Shown here piece after piece: positions 43,701-52,974 of a stretch of 64,000 nt of DNA. Both the position numbers and the translations under genes were made by a program. Source of the stretch: Planktosalinus sp963977065 (GTDB lineage Bacteria; Bacteroidota; Bacteroidia; Flavobacteriales; Flavobacteriaceae); contig CAXBNF010000002.1 in assembly GCA_963977065.1 (NCBI GenBank), positions 62,001 to 126,000 on the forward strand, in the 5' to 3' direction. Every line of letters starts with the position of its first letter. Position 1 is the stretch's first letter. The notes beneath the pieces were generated by a model that was not told the DNA's origin, did not search any database, and was given only the letters and a program-made list of their open reading frames with translations.

Positions 43701-44765
43701 ATGGAAGCATCCGTAAAAATAACGGGAATAGGAAGCTATATCCCCGATACCATTGCAACAAATGAGTCATTTATTTCCAACCGATTTTTAAATGAAGACG
43801 GCTCCGAAATTAAGGACCCCAATCCTATAATTATTGAAAAATTTAAGGCTATTACCGGTATAAAAGCCAGACGTTACATTGAGAAAAATTTGGTAACAAC
43901 TGACATTGCTTTTTTTGCAGCTGAAAAAGCAATTACAGCAGCAAAAATAGACCCTGAAACCATTGACTATCTAATAGTTGCACATAACTATGGGGATGTA
44001 AAATATGGTTCAAATCAGAGTGATACAGTGCCCAGTTTGGCTTCAAGAGTAAAGCATTTGCTACAAATTGAAAACCCAAGATGTGTTGCTTATGATGTCC
44101 TTTTTGGCTGCCCTGGGTGGCTTGAAGGCATGATTCAAGCAAATGCTTTTATAAAGGCAGGCATGGCTAAAACCTGTTTGGTAATTGGCGCTGAAGCTTT
44201 ATCGCGAGTGATTGATCCTCACGATAGAGATTCCATGATTTATAGTGATGGAGCCGGTGCCGTTATTGTCGAAAAAACTAATGAAACTGGCGGAATCCTA
44301 GCCCATGATACGGTTACTTTCACTAGAGATGAAGCCCATTTTATCTATTTTGACAGAAGCAATCACCAAGAACAAAATGACAAAATAAGATACATAAAAA
44401 TGTATGGAAGGAAAGTGTATAATTTTGCACTGACCAATGTTCCTCTTGCGATGAAAGGATGTTTGGATAAAAGTGGAGTTGACATTAAAAAAATCAAAAA
44501 AATATTTATTCATCAGGCCAATGAAAAGATGGATGAAGCCATTTGCCAACGATTCTACAAACTTTATGATATGGAAATGCCGGAAGGCATTATGCCAATG
44601 AGCATTGGCGAATTGGGCAACAGCAGTGTTGCAACCATTCCAACGTTGTTAGACTTGGTATATCGAAATAAAATGGAAGGTCACAAAATTGAAAAGGGTG
44701 ATCATGTCATTTTTGCTAGTGTGGGTGCCGGAATGAATATCAATGCTGTAGTGTATCAATTTTAA
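43701..44765 (+). CDS. Ketoacyl-ACP synthase III family enzyme
   Basis: 354 aa. KAS III/FabH-like thiolase fold: ITGIGSYIPDTIATNE at the start, catalytic Cys in VLFGCPGWLEGMI, His in FIHQANEKMDEA and Asn in ELGNSSVATIP. The Cys-His-Asn triad is complete. It differs from housekeeping FabH by its long insertions near residues 28-50 and 205-235, so a specialised condensing role (lipid, pigment or resorcinol-type chemistry) is possible. It leads a compact three-gene operon with a methyltransferase (3-bp gap) and a glycosyltransferase. Confidence 0.85.
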   Translation: MEASVKITGIGSYIPDTIATNESFISNRFLNEDGSEIKDPNPIIIEKFKAITGIKARRYIEKNLVTTDIAFFAAEKAITAAKIDPETIDYLIVAHNYGDVKYGSNQSDTVPSLASRVKHLLQIENPRCVAYDVLFGCPGWLEGMIQANAFIKAGMAKTCLVIGAEALSRVIDPHDRDSMIYSDGAGAVIVEKTNETGGILAHDTVTFTRDEAHFIYFDRSNHQEQNDKIRYIKMYGRKVYNFALTNVPLAMKGCLDKSGVDIKKIKKIFIHQANEKMDEAICQRFYKLYDMEMPEGIMPMSIGELGNSSVATIPTLLDLVYRNKMEGHKIEKGDHVIFASVGAGMNINAVVYQF

Positions 44766-44768
44766 CCA

Positions 44769-45293
44769 ATGTACGAAGGAAAATACCCAAAAAAGCGTTA
44801 CAAAATCACCCTTGAATTTTTAAAAGAAGTCATTCCTGAAAATTCTAAAATTTTGGACTTGGGTGTTGAAAATCCCTTTTCAGAAATACTGAAACAAAGC
44901 GGTTATCAAGTCAAAAATACTTCTGGAGAAGATTTGGATGAAGATTTTTCTGCTGTGCAAAATTCAGATGCCGAGGTGGTTACCGCTTTTGAAATTTTTG
45001 AACACCTCATCGCTCCTTACAATATTTTAAAAGAAATAAAAGCTGAAAAGCTGGTAGCTTCAGTTCCTCTACGGTTATGGTTTGCTCCGGCTTACCGCAG
45101 TAAATCTGACAAATGGGACAGGCATTATCACGAATTTGAAACTTGGCAATTTGAATGGCTTTTGGAAAAATCGGGTTGGGAAATAAAGCGTAAAAAAACG
45201 TTTACCAATCCTGTTAAGAAAATTGGTGTGAGGCCTTTTTTACGGCTTTTTACCAAAAGATATTATCTTGTATATGCTGAGCGAATTAAATAA
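44769..45293 (+). CDS. SAM-dependent methyltransferase
   Basis: 174 aa. A class I methyltransferase core is suggested by ILDLGVENPFSEIL (motif I region) and the later AFEIFEHLIAPYNILKEI (post-motif II with the characteristic FEHL). It is shorter than average and has WFAPAYRSKSDKWDRHYHEFETWQ, a stretch seen in UbiE/COQ5-type or lipid methyltransferases. It sits between the ketosynthase and glycosyltransferase genes, so it may modify the same product. Substrate unknown. Confidence 0.75.
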   Translation: MYEGKYPKKRYKITLEFLKEVIPENSKILDLGVENPFSEILKQSGYQVKNTSGEDLDEDFSAVQNSDAEVVTAFEIFEHLIAPYNILKEIKAEKLVASVPLRLWFAPAYRSKSDKWDRHYHEFETWQFEWLLEKSGWEIKRKKTFTNPVKKIGVRPFLRLFTKRYYLVYAERIK

Positions 45294-45298
45294 GTTTT

Positions 45299-46147
45299 GT
45301 GAATTTTTATATCATCATTCCGGCGCATAACGAGGAGGCTTTTATAAGTCAAACATTAGAATCACTTATAAATCAAACACTGCTTCCGAAGCAACTTGTT
45401 ATTGTGGATGATCATTCCACAGACGGTACTGCAAAAGTGGTGTCAAGCTATGCTGAAAAGTATCCATTTATTCGATTGGTCAAAAATACATCAGAAGACA
45501 AACACCTTCCGGGTAGTAAAGTAATCAAGGCATTTTACAAAGGATTTGAAACGCTGGATGACAACTATGACATCCTCTGTAAGTTTGATGCCGACCTCAT
45601 TTTTCCTGAAAATTATCTGGAAAAAGTGGCTAAAATTTTTGAAAGAAACCCTAAATGTGGGATGGCTGGGGGATTTTGCACAATTGAAAAAAATGGAGAA
45701 TGGGAAGTTGAAAATCTTACTAATAAAGACCATATCAGAGGTGCACTCAAAGCTTATCGAAAGGAATGTTTTCAAGACATTGGCGGTTTGAAAACGGCTA
45801 TGGGCTGGGACACGGCTGATGAGCTATTGGCTCAGTACTATGGATGGAAAATTAATACTGAGCCTTCACTTCTTGTTAAACATTTAAAGCCCACAGGGAA
45901 AACTTATAACAAAGCCGCTCGTTATAAGCAAGGTGAGGCATTTTATTCTTTACGTTATGGGTTTTGGTTAACAGCCATTGCCTCTGCCAAACTAGCTATA
46001 AAGAAGCGAAATGTTTTGTTATTCTTTGACTATCTCAAAGGTTTTTTTATAGCAAAAAGAAAAAAAGCTGAGTATTTAGTAAACAGAGATGAAGGTATTT
46101 TTATAAGAGAATTTAGGTGGAAAAGAATTAGAAAAAAAATAAGTTAA
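45299..46147 (+). CDS. Family 2 glycosyltransferase
   Basis: 282 aa starting at GTG 45299. GT2 motifs: FYIIIPAHNEEAFI, the nucleotide site QLVIVDDHSTDGTAKVV, CKFDADLIFPENYL (DxD), and GMAGGFCTIEK and IRGALKAYRKECFQDIGG. It transfers a sugar from a nucleotide donor, probably at the cytoplasmic face. A C-terminal hydrophobic region (about residues 220-252) suggests membrane association. Third gene of the ketosynthase operon, with a 5-bp gap. Confidence 0.88.
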   Translation: MNFYIIIPAHNEEAFISQTLESLINQTLLPKQLVIVDDHSTDGTAKVVSSYAEKYPFIRLVKNTSEDKHLPGSKVIKAFYKGFETLDDNYDILCKFDADLIFPENYLEKVAKIFERNPKCGMAGGFCTIEKNGEWEVENLTNKDHIRGALKAYRKECFQDIGGLKTAMGWDTADELLAQYYGWKINTEPSLLVKHLKPTGKTYNKAARYKQGEAFYSLRYGFWLTAIASAKLAIKKRNVLLFFDYLKGFFIAKRKKAEYLVNRDEGIFIREFRWKRIRKKIS

Positions 46148-46148
46148 C

Positions 46149-47117
46149 TTATTTTATAATTAATTTTCTCCTAACAACATAATCATCGCTTATTAAATTC
46201 ACAATATAGATACCAGATTTTAATCCGTTTATATGTTGCTTTTTATTATATGATTCATTTAAAACAAGTTTTCCGGTTGCATCATAAATTTGAATTTGAT
46301 CAAAAATAACCGGACTTATTATTTCAAAAAAATCAATTGCAGGGTTTGGGAAAAGTTTAATTTGTGAATTAGAAACAACTGAATCAACACTTAATCTAGG
46401 GTCACAATAATATTGAATTTCATCACTTGTAAGCACTTTATCCCAATATCTGAAACTATCAATCGCTCCTTTAAAATAATTTGCTGGAACCCCTAAATCT
46501 CTATCTCTTCTACCTAAAGAACCTGGTGTATTTGAATAAAATAAATTTCCACCTGAGCCTGAGTAATTACCTCCATAGTTATTACAATTCACATATATTT
46601 TCATATCATCTGCTGACTCTACTATGGCAATTACTTGTACCCAACTATCAATTTCAGCTTGAAAATTTGTCACATAAGATCTTCGTGTAGTAGGGTTATA
46701 TCCTGGTGAACCGTCACCAAAATTAATTGCTAAATTACCGGTACTAATTTCAGTATTAAAATAAACTCCTGAGCTTCTATCATCTTCAAAAGAGGTATTA
46801 AATAATTCAGTATTAGTATAATTTAAATCTTCATATTTTATCCAAAAAGCAAAAGAAAGAGGCAAATCCGGTTTCAATTCTGCAAGGTTTGGAAAATTAA
46901 TATAGCTATCTACTCCATTGAAATATATAGCTGATTCAGGGTTTCCAAACCTATCTTCTACATAGGTTACCTGAAATTCTTCCGCATGATATTCATTACT
47001 ACTAACATCTAATGCATTGCCATCAAACGGGTAATGTAATAATAAACTTCCCTGATTGTTTTGTGCAAATGAAACTGAAAAAACAAACCCTAAAAACATA
47101 ATAAAAAAATGTCTCAT
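46149..47117 (-). CDS. LamG-domain secreted protein with T9SS type A sorting domain
   Basis: 322 aa with a signal peptide (RHFFIMFLGFVFSVSFAQ). Residues about 22-235 are a LamG/concanavalin-like lectin domain (LLLHYPFDGNALDVS, YFNGVDSYINFPN, LSFAFWIKYEDL, FKGAIDSFRYWDKVLTSDEI). The C-terminal 75 residues (LFPNPAIDFFEII, QIQIYDATGKLVLNE, SGIYIVNLISDDYVVRRKLIIK) are a type A sorting domain, so a substrate of the type IX system. Likely surface-bound or secreted, perhaps glycan-binding. Convergent with the glycosyltransferase gene (1-bp gap). Confidence 0.9.
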   Translation of the reverse strand: MRHFFIMFLGFVFSVSFAQNNQGSLLLHYPFDGNALDVSSNEYHAEEFQVTYVEDRFGNPESAIYFNGVDSYINFPNLAELKPDLPLSFAFWIKYEDLNYTNTELFNTSFEDDRSSGVYFNTEISTGNLAINFGDGSPGYNPTTRRSYVTNFQAEIDSWVQVIAIVESADDMKIYVNCNNYGGNYSGSGGNLFYSNTPGSLGRRDRDLGVPANYFKGAIDSFRYWDKVLTSDEIQYYCDPRLSVDSVVSNSQIKLFPNPAIDFFEIISPVIFDQIQIYDATGKLVLNESYNKKQHINGLKSGIYIVNLISDDYVVRRKLIIK

Positions 47118-47183
47118 AAAAAATATTGACTTTTAGAAGTTACAATATATAAATTAATTATAAGACAAATTTAAAAAAATCAC

Positions 47184-48842
47184 TCAAAAAAGCTCTGTCA
47201 ACACCCTGCCGGTAGCCCCATTGGGTCTTGCAATGCCCAGCAATGCAGAAAGTGTGGGAGCAATGTCTGTGATTTCAGATTTTTGATAGGTATGGCCTTT
47301 TTTGATACCGTTTCCATAAAATAGGAGTGGCACGTGGGTGTCATAGGTAAAGCCACTACCGTGAGTGGTTCCTCCTTTCATATAACCGCTGGATATTACA
47401 GCCGGGTCTAAAACATAGACCACATCACCGCTTCGTTTTTGGTTAAAACCATTCTGAACTAAGTAGCCGGTGTCACGCGAGTATGAATTGCCTTCCAGCT
47501 GTTTTCGTGTGTAAACTTTATCTATCTTGGGGTAGGTCAATAGAAAATCTGCGAGGGTTTGTTGAACAGTTTCTGCATTTAGGTTTTTTGACTTTAAAGC
47601 TTCTTTATTTAAAAACACCTGATTGCTTTGTACCCTCTCAACAACATCAACAGAAAAGGTAGCTATGGAATATTCTTTAAGTTTAACTTGCAAATCAGAG
47701 CGATCAAAAAAACCTGCCGGAATGTTTTGAGATTGTAAATAACCCGGTGTATGCACAGCTCCATGGTCTGCTGTAAGAAACACGGTGTAATTTCCTTTTC
47801 CTAACCGGGCGTCTAAATAGTTTAAAAAACGTTCAATTTCCTTATCAAGTCTAAGATAATTATCCTGAACCTCAACAGAGTTTACACCAAAAGTATGTCC
47901 AATATAATCGGGGCTGGAATAGCTTATCGCAAGGAAATCTGTAGTGTTGTTTTTGCCCAGATTTTCTCCTTCAATGGCTGCGATGGCAAAATCTGTGGTG
48001 ATGTTGTTGCCAAAAGCAGTTTCCTTGATGATATCAAAACTTCCGTTATAAGGGGCGAGTGTTTTCAGGTTGTAAGGAAAAACTGAATTTTCCATACCTC
48101 TTAATCGATCTTCATAAGGGGACAAATCGGGTCCACTTTCCGTGTAAGTTTCAATGGGGTATAAAGTATTCCATGTGTCATTTAAATATGTTTCTGCGAT
48201 GTTGGAATCATTAAATTGTTGTACCCACCCGGGAAGCTGTTCCATATAAAACGAACTTGTAATCCAGTTTCCCTCATCTTTCCCGTGAAACCAATAAGCT
48301 GTACCGCTGTGACCTGCCGGAAGGATTGCTCCCCGATCTTTCAAGGAGAGTCCAATGACTTTTGCTTTTTGCTGTGTGTGTAGCCTGAGTTGATCGGTAA
48401 TGGAGGTGGTTTTCATCCGGTGGGGCGACATTTTCCCGGCTTTATGTCCTGTTCCTATAGGCGCGGCATTTTCATCCTCGACGCAATAGACGCTTCTTTT
48501 TATTTCTTTATCATACCAGTCGTTAGCAATTACACCGTGAATGGCAGGATAGGTTCCAGTGAAAACAGAAGCATGCCCCGGACCGGTGTAAGTGGGAATG
48601 TAGTTAAAATGGTTGTTTTTAAACTCAAATCCGTCGTTCATTAATCTCTTAAAACCTCCTTCTCCATACCGATGGTAATAACGAGTTAGATAATCATACC
48701 GCATTTGATCAACAAGAATACCAATAACGAGAGCCGGTTTTAAAATCTCATCGCTATTCTTTGAATTTGTTTGATTGCTTTGAGCTAAACACAAGTTGAA
48801 AGTGAATAGAAAAAGAATGCCAAGAGTAAGTAGCTTGTTCAT
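47184..48842 (-). CDS. pafA: PafA-type alkaline phosphatase
   Basis: 552 aa with a Sec signal (NKLLTLGILFLFTFNLCLAQ). PafA residues can be read directly: nucleophile Thr86 in YTGPGHAS, Asn107 in IANDWYD, Lys168 and Arg170 in LKDRGAILPAGH (equivalent to Thr79, Asn100, Lys162 and Arg164 of the Elizabethkingia enzyme), metal ligands in LVDQMRYDYL and TADHGAVHTPGYL. The enzyme removes phosphate from monoesters in the periplasm and is not repressed by phosphate in the known family. Divergent from the MlaE gene. Confidence 0.93.
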   Translation of the reverse strand: MNKLLTLGILFLFTFNLCLAQSNQTNSKNSDEILKPALVIGILVDQMRYDYLTRYYHRYGEGGFKRLMNDGFEFKNNHFNYIPTYTGPGHASVFTGTYPAIHGVIANDWYDKEIKRSVYCVEDENAAPIGTGHKAGKMSPHRMKTTSITDQLRLHTQQKAKVIGLSLKDRGAILPAGHSGTAYWFHGKDEGNWITSSFYMEQLPGWVQQFNDSNIAETYLNDTWNTLYPIETYTESGPDLSPYEDRLRGMENSVFPYNLKTLAPYNGSFDIIKETAFGNNITTDFAIAAIEGENLGKNNTTDFLAISYSSPDYIGHTFGVNSVEVQDNYLRLDKEIERFLNYLDARLGKGNYTVFLTADHGAVHTPGYLQSQNIPAGFFDRSDLQVKLKEYSIATFSVDVVERVQSNQVFLNKEALKSKNLNAETVQQTLADFLLTYPKIDKVYTRKQLEGNSYSRDTGYLVQNGFNQKRSGDVVYVLDPAVISSGYMKGGTTHGSGFTYDTHVPLLFYGNGIKKGHTYQKSEITDIAPTLSALLGIARPNGATGRVLTELF

Positions 48843-48862
48843 GATTGCAAAATATTATTTGA

Positions 48863-48870
48863 CAAAAATA
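48863..48870 (-). promoter_or_regulatory. Candidate -7 element for pafA
   Basis: On the minus strand TATTTTTG matches TAnnTTTG and lies 20 bp before the ATG. No -33 TTG at 17-23 bp. Confidence 0.38.
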
Positions 48871-48972
48871 CAACACCTCTTTCAACTAAAGTTTACTTAA
48901 TAGTTAAATCCTGACCAATTATTTTTGTTACTTTAGCGGTTATTAGAATTTATTTTGAATTTGATTATATAA

Positions 48973-49710
48973 ATGAAATATATAAGAGATATTGGTTCTT
49001 ATTTTATGATGTTGCGGCAGGTCTTTAGTAGGCCAACAAAAGCATCTGTTCTTAAAAACCTCATTTTTAAGGAAATTAATGATTTAATTATCAACTCCTT
49101 GGGTATAGTTGTTTTTATTTCTTTTTTTGTTGGGAGTGTTATCGCAATTCAAACTGCACTCAACATGGACAATCCACTGGTGCCAAAGAGTTTGATTGGG
49201 TTTGCTACCAGACAATCTGTTTTATTGGAATTTGCCCCCACATTTATTTCTATCATCATGGCCGGAAAAGTGGGTTCATTTATCACCTCAAGTATTGGGT
49301 CTATGAGGGTTACAGAGCAAATTGATGCACTCGAGGTGATGGGCATCAATTCGCTGAATTATCTTGTGTTTCCAAAAATCATTGCGCTTTTATTTTTTCC
49401 ATTTATCATTGTAATTTCTATGACTGTGGGCATTGCAGGTGGTTGGATTGCTGCTGTATATGGAGGTTTTTCTAGTGCTTCAGATTTTGCCTCGGGGCTT
49501 CAGGAAGATTTTGTACCTTTTCATATTGTTTATGCTTTCTTAAAAACATTTGTATTTGCATTTATACTGGCAACAGTACCTTCCTGGCAAGGATATTATA
49601 TGAATGGCGGAGCTCTTGAAGTGGGGAAAGCAAGCACAAATTCTTTTGTTTGGACCAGTGTACTCATTATTTTAGCAAACTTTATAATAACCCAAATGCT
49701 TCTTAGTTAA
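48973..49710 (+). CDS. MlaE-type ABC transporter permease
   Basis: 245 aa. MlaE features are the hydrophobic segments (about five) with VVFISFFVGSVIAIQTALN, the conserved ITSSIGSMRVTEQIDALEVMG loop, PKIIALLFFPFIIVISMTVG, and the terminal VWTSVLIILANFIITQMLLS. MlaE forms the membrane core of the system that moves phospholipids between inner and outer membranes. The stop overlaps the ATPase gene's start by one base (TAATG). The substrate-binding MCE protein (MlaD) is not in the window. Confidence 0.92.
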   Translation: MKYIRDIGSYFMMLRQVFSRPTKASVLKNLIFKEINDLIINSLGIVVFISFFVGSVIAIQTALNMDNPLVPKSLIGFATRQSVLLEFAPTFISIIMAGKVGSFITSSIGSMRVTEQIDALEVMGINSLNYLVFPKIIALLFFPFIIVISMTVGIAGGWIAAVYGGFSSASDFASGLQEDFVPFHIVYAFLKTFVFAFILATVPSWQGYYMNGGALEVGKASTNSFVWTSVLIILANFIITQMLLS

Positions 49711-50483
49711 TGATCAAAGTTGAAGATTTACATAAAAGTTTTGGTGATGAAGAAGTTCTAAAAGGAATTTCTACAACCTTTGAAAAAGGAAAAACCAATA
49801 TTATCATTGGACAAAGCGGAAGCGGTAAAACCGTTTTTATGAAATGTCTTTTGGGTCTATTTACGCCCGATAAAGGTAAAATTATTTATGGTAATAAAGC
49901 CATACAGGATATGGATAAGGACGAAAAGAGTGATTTGCGACAACAAATGGGTATGCTTTTTCAAGGCGGGGCTTTGTTTGACTCTATGAATATTGAAGAA
50001 AATGTGCTGTTTCCATTGCAAATGATTAGTAAAAAATCCAAAAGCGAGATGTTAGATCGTGTAAACGAGGTTTTAAAACGAGTGAATTTGGTTAATGTCA
50101 ACAAAAAATTACCTGCCGAGATTTCGGGTGGGATGCAAAAAAGGGTGGCCATTGCCAGGGCGATTGTTAACAATCCCAACTATTTATTTTGTGATGAACC
50201 CAATTCAGGGCTAGACCCAAGAACAGCTACTGTGATTGATAACCTTATTCAGGAAATAACGCAAGAATATGACATCACCACGGTTGTAAATACCCATGAT
50301 ATGAATTCTGTTATGGAAATTGGTGAAACCATTATCTTTTTAAAAGAGGGTCATTTGGTTTGGAAAGGTGATAAAACACAAATATTTAAAACCGATAATG
50401 AGGCTGTAACAGAATTTGTTTATTCTTCAGATTTATTCAAAAAAATAAGGATTGCTCAGAATATTGAAGACGAGAAAATTTAA
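49710..50483 (+). CDS. MlaF-type ABC transporter ATPase
   Basis: 257 aa. Walker A GQSGSGKT at 34-41, Q-loop QQMGMLFQGGALFDSM, signature SGGMQKRVAIARA, Walker B FCDEPNSGLDP and switch His in VVNTHDMNSV. It provides ATP hydrolysis for the MlaE permease before it. The C-terminal extension (EAVTEFVYSSDLFKKI) is typical of MlaF. Convergent with the DUF389 gene; the 3' ends overlap by 4 bp. Confidence 0.94.
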   Translation: MIKVEDLHKSFGDEEVLKGISTTFEKGKTNIIIGQSGSGKTVFMKCLLGLFTPDKGKIIYGNKAIQDMDKDEKSDLRQQMGMLFQGGALFDSMNIEENVLFPLQMISKKSKSEMLDRVNEVLKRVNLVNVNKKLPAEISGGMQKRVAIARAIVNNPNYLFCDEPNSGLDPRTATVIDNLIQEITQEYDITTVVNTHDMNSVMEIGETIIFLKEGHLVWKGDKTQIFKTDNEAVTEFVYSSDLFKKIRIAQNIEDEKI

Positions 50484-51877
50484 TTTTGCTCCCTGATTTC
50501 TACATTTTCTTTGTCTAGCTTGAGGGCTAACCATTTTTGTAATTTCTCATTATTAGTATTTCTTTTCTGTCTGGAAACTCCTCTATCCCATTCTACTGTA
50601 AAAACAGGAATGGTGTCTATTTTTTCAAAATTGGACATCAATGTGTTAGAAAACGAAATCGAAGTTAACTCTTCATAATTAATTTTTACTTCCTCAATCA
50701 AATCTTGAAAGGGAATTTCTCCTGTGGTTAAATCACGTAACTGTTTTTCAAGAGTTCTAATTTTTGTGTCTCGGGATTCCAGACTTTCAACAGCTCGCGA
50801 GTATCTGTCTGATAATGAAACAAAATCTGTAGCAGAAACATCACCATCGTCCCGACCTTGTCTTACAATAAGATCTACATCACTCAAATTTTTATCATTC
50901 ATCAATTTTGTACGCCAAGTATTAATAACGGGTTCAGGTATAATTTCTCCTCCCATATAGGCTGTAATTGTTTTTGTCTCATAATCCCCCTCATATCTAA
51001 TTAAATAAGCGTTATCATATAATATATTTTCAGTTACAAAAACATCTGTATTACTAATAAAAATCTCTTGCTTTAATAATTTCCAAAACAAAAGTGTACT
51101 TGGAATCATAACTACGAGAGCTATGGTTGTAGCTATTTGAGCAATGCGCTTTCTTCTTTTGGAATTGGCATATTTAACTAATGGAAAACCCAGTAGTTTG
51201 GATACAACAAAGGCTGAAAGTGCAATGAAAATCGAGTTAATGGTAAACAAATAAAATGCACCACCAAAATATTCAAAATTACCCACTGCAAGTCCATAAC
51301 CGGCGGTACACAAAGGTGGCATCAGTGCAGTAGCAATCGCAACACCATAAATAACACTAGGCATCGTGCCTTTTTTAGTTTTAGCGACAATGAGCGCTAA
51401 ACCTCCAAAAATTGCAATCAAGACATCAAGAATAGTGGGATAGGTTCTGGCTTCAAGCTCTGGAGTTAACTTTGTTAGCGGAGAAAGTAAAAAATACAAA
51501 TAGGCTGTAAGAATACTCAGACCAATCATTACTCCAAGATTTACCAGAGAGCGTTTTAAAGTATCTATATCATTAATCGCCACAGAGAGACCAACACCCA
51601 CGATAGGACCCATTAGTGGAGATATTAACATCGCTCCAATGACGACCGCTGTACTACTCACATTCAAGCCAATAGAGGCTACAAATATCGAGAAAATCAA
51701 AATCCAGGCGTTGTGACCCTTGAATGAAATTTCTTTTTTTATTGTCTCAACCGTTTCTTCTTTATCTGTATCGTGTCTAACATCCAAAAGCCCGGAAAGA
51801 AATAGCTTTATTTCATCAAAAGTTCCTCTTGCACTTTGCTTTAAGTTGTCTGGGTTTATTTCTTCATTTGCATTCAT
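50480..51877 (-). CDS. DUF389 membrane protein
   Basis: 465 aa. A cytoplasmic N terminus (about 60 residues), then six or so hydrophobic segments with the DUF389/TIGR00341 core: AVVIGAMLISPLMGPIVGVG, GVAIATALMPPLCTAGYGL and TINSIFIALSAFVVSKLLG. The C-terminal 200 residues (after about 265) are outside the membrane core and include a coiled-coil stretch (VESLESRDTKIRTLEKQLRDL). Function unknown; the duplicated PLMGP/LMPPLC motifs suggest a channel- or transporter-like core. Downstream of the guanylyltransferase gene on the same strand by 12 bp, likely cotranscribed. Confidence 0.9.
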   Translation of the reverse strand: MNANEEINPDNLKQSARGTFDEIKLFLSGLLDVRHDTDKEETVETIKKEISFKGHNAWILIFSIFVASIGLNVSSTAVVIGAMLISPLMGPIVGVGLSVAINDIDTLKRSLVNLGVMIGLSILTAYLYFLLSPLTKLTPELEARTYPTILDVLIAIFGGLALIVAKTKKGTMPSVIYGVAIATALMPPLCTAGYGLAVGNFEYFGGAFYLFTINSIFIALSAFVVSKLLGFPLVKYANSKRRKRIAQIATTIALVVMIPSTLLFWKLLKQEIFISNTDVFVTENILYDNAYLIRYEGDYETKTITAYMGGEIIPEPVINTWRTKLMNDKNLSDVDLIVRQGRDDGDVSATDFVSLSDRYSRAVESLESRDTKIRTLEKQLRDLTTGEIPFQDLIEEVKINYEELTSISFSNTLMSNFEKIDTIPVFTVEWDRGVSRQKRNTNNEKLQKWLALKLDKENVEIREQN

Positions 51878-51889
51878 ACAATAAATTGT

Positions 51890-52957
51890 TTAAATAAACT
51901 TCTTCTTTGCAATCTCTTGAATATGTTTAATATCCTGTTCTTTTTCCTTGGGTACAATTATAAGTGTTTTTCCATTATCAACGATAATATAATTACTTAA
52001 ATTACTAATTACTACATTTCTTTTGGCATCTGTTTGTATGATATTATTTTCAGAATCAATGAGCAAGGTGTTGGCTCTCACAACAGCGTTATTTTGACTG
52101 TCTTTTGGAAGTTTTTCATGCAAAGAGCCCCAGGTTCCCAAATCATTCCAATCAAAAGCTGCAGGGAGCATAAAAACGTTTGTAGCTTTTTCTAAAATGG
52201 CATAATCGATGGAGATGTTTTCAGCTAAAGCGTAATTTTCTTTGATAAACTGTTCCTCTTGAGACGTATTGTACTTATGAATTCCTGAATGAAATAATTT
52301 ATGCATTTGAGGGGCAAACTTTTCAAACGACTGAACAATACTATTGACACTCCAAACGAAAATACCGGCATTCCACATAAAGTTTCCGGCACTTAGAAAT
52401 GATTTTGCGGTATTATAATCGGGCTTTTCAGTAAAACGGATGACTTTTTTTATAGGGTCTTGCGTCTTTTCAAATTCGATATAGCCATAACCGGTATTAG
52501 GAAAAGTGGGCTGTAGTCCAAGGGTCATCAACACATCATTTTTTGAGCAATTTTCAAAAGCCATAGAGATGTTTTTCTGAAAGGCATCCTCATCTTCAAT
52601 CCAGTGGTCACTGGGGGCAACAAGTATCACCGCATGGGGGTTTTGCTTTTGAATTTTTAAAGCTGCAAGTAATAAACAGGGCGCGGTATTGCGCATAGCG
52701 GGTTCCAGAATTAACTGATTTTCATTAACCTCCTGAAGTTGCTCTAAAACCAGATTTTTATATCGCTCATTGGTTAAAATTAATATGTTTTCTGAAGGAA
52801 CTATTGCCTTTAATCTTTTAAAAGTTTTTTGAATTAGGGTATCACCCGAACCTAAAAGGTCGTGAAATTGTTTGGGGAATTCCTCAGTACTCACCGGCCA
52901 GAACCTGGAACCAATTCCTCCTGCCATAAGCACTGCATAGTAGTTTTTATTTTTCAA
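51890..52957 (-). CDS. manC: Mannose-1-phosphate guanylyltransferase
   Basis: 355 aa starting at TTG 52955-52957, because no ATG precedes the nucleotidyltransferase opening. Signature YYAVLMAGGIGSRFWPVS, the phosphate-binding PKQFHDLLG, APSDHWIEDEDAF, TLGLQPTFPNTGYGYIE, FTEKPDYNTAKSF, WNAGIFVW and a C-terminal left-handed-helix part. It makes GDP-mannose from mannose-1-phosphate and GTP for surface sugars. No PMI domain is fused. Follows the SprT-like gene at 17 bp on the same strand. Confidence 0.93.
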   Translation of the reverse strand: MKNKNYYAVLMAGGIGSRFWPVSTEEFPKQFHDLLGSGDTLIQKTFKRLKAIVPSENILILTNERYKNLVLEQLQEVNENQLILEPAMRNTAPCLLLAALKIQKQNPHAVILVAPSDHWIEDEDAFQKNISMAFENCSKNDVLMTLGLQPTFPNTGYGYIEFEKTQDPIKKVIRFTEKPDYNTAKSFLSAGNFMWNAGIFVWSVNSIVQSFEKFAPQMHKLFHSGIHKYNTSQEEQFIKENYALAENISIDYAILEKATNVFMLPAAFDWNDLGTWGSLHEKLPKDSQNNAVVRANTLLIDSENNIIQTDAKRNVVISNLSNYIIVDNGKTLIIVPKEKEQDIKHIQEIAKKKFI

Positions 52958-52974
52958 ATCCCTTTTTTATTTAA

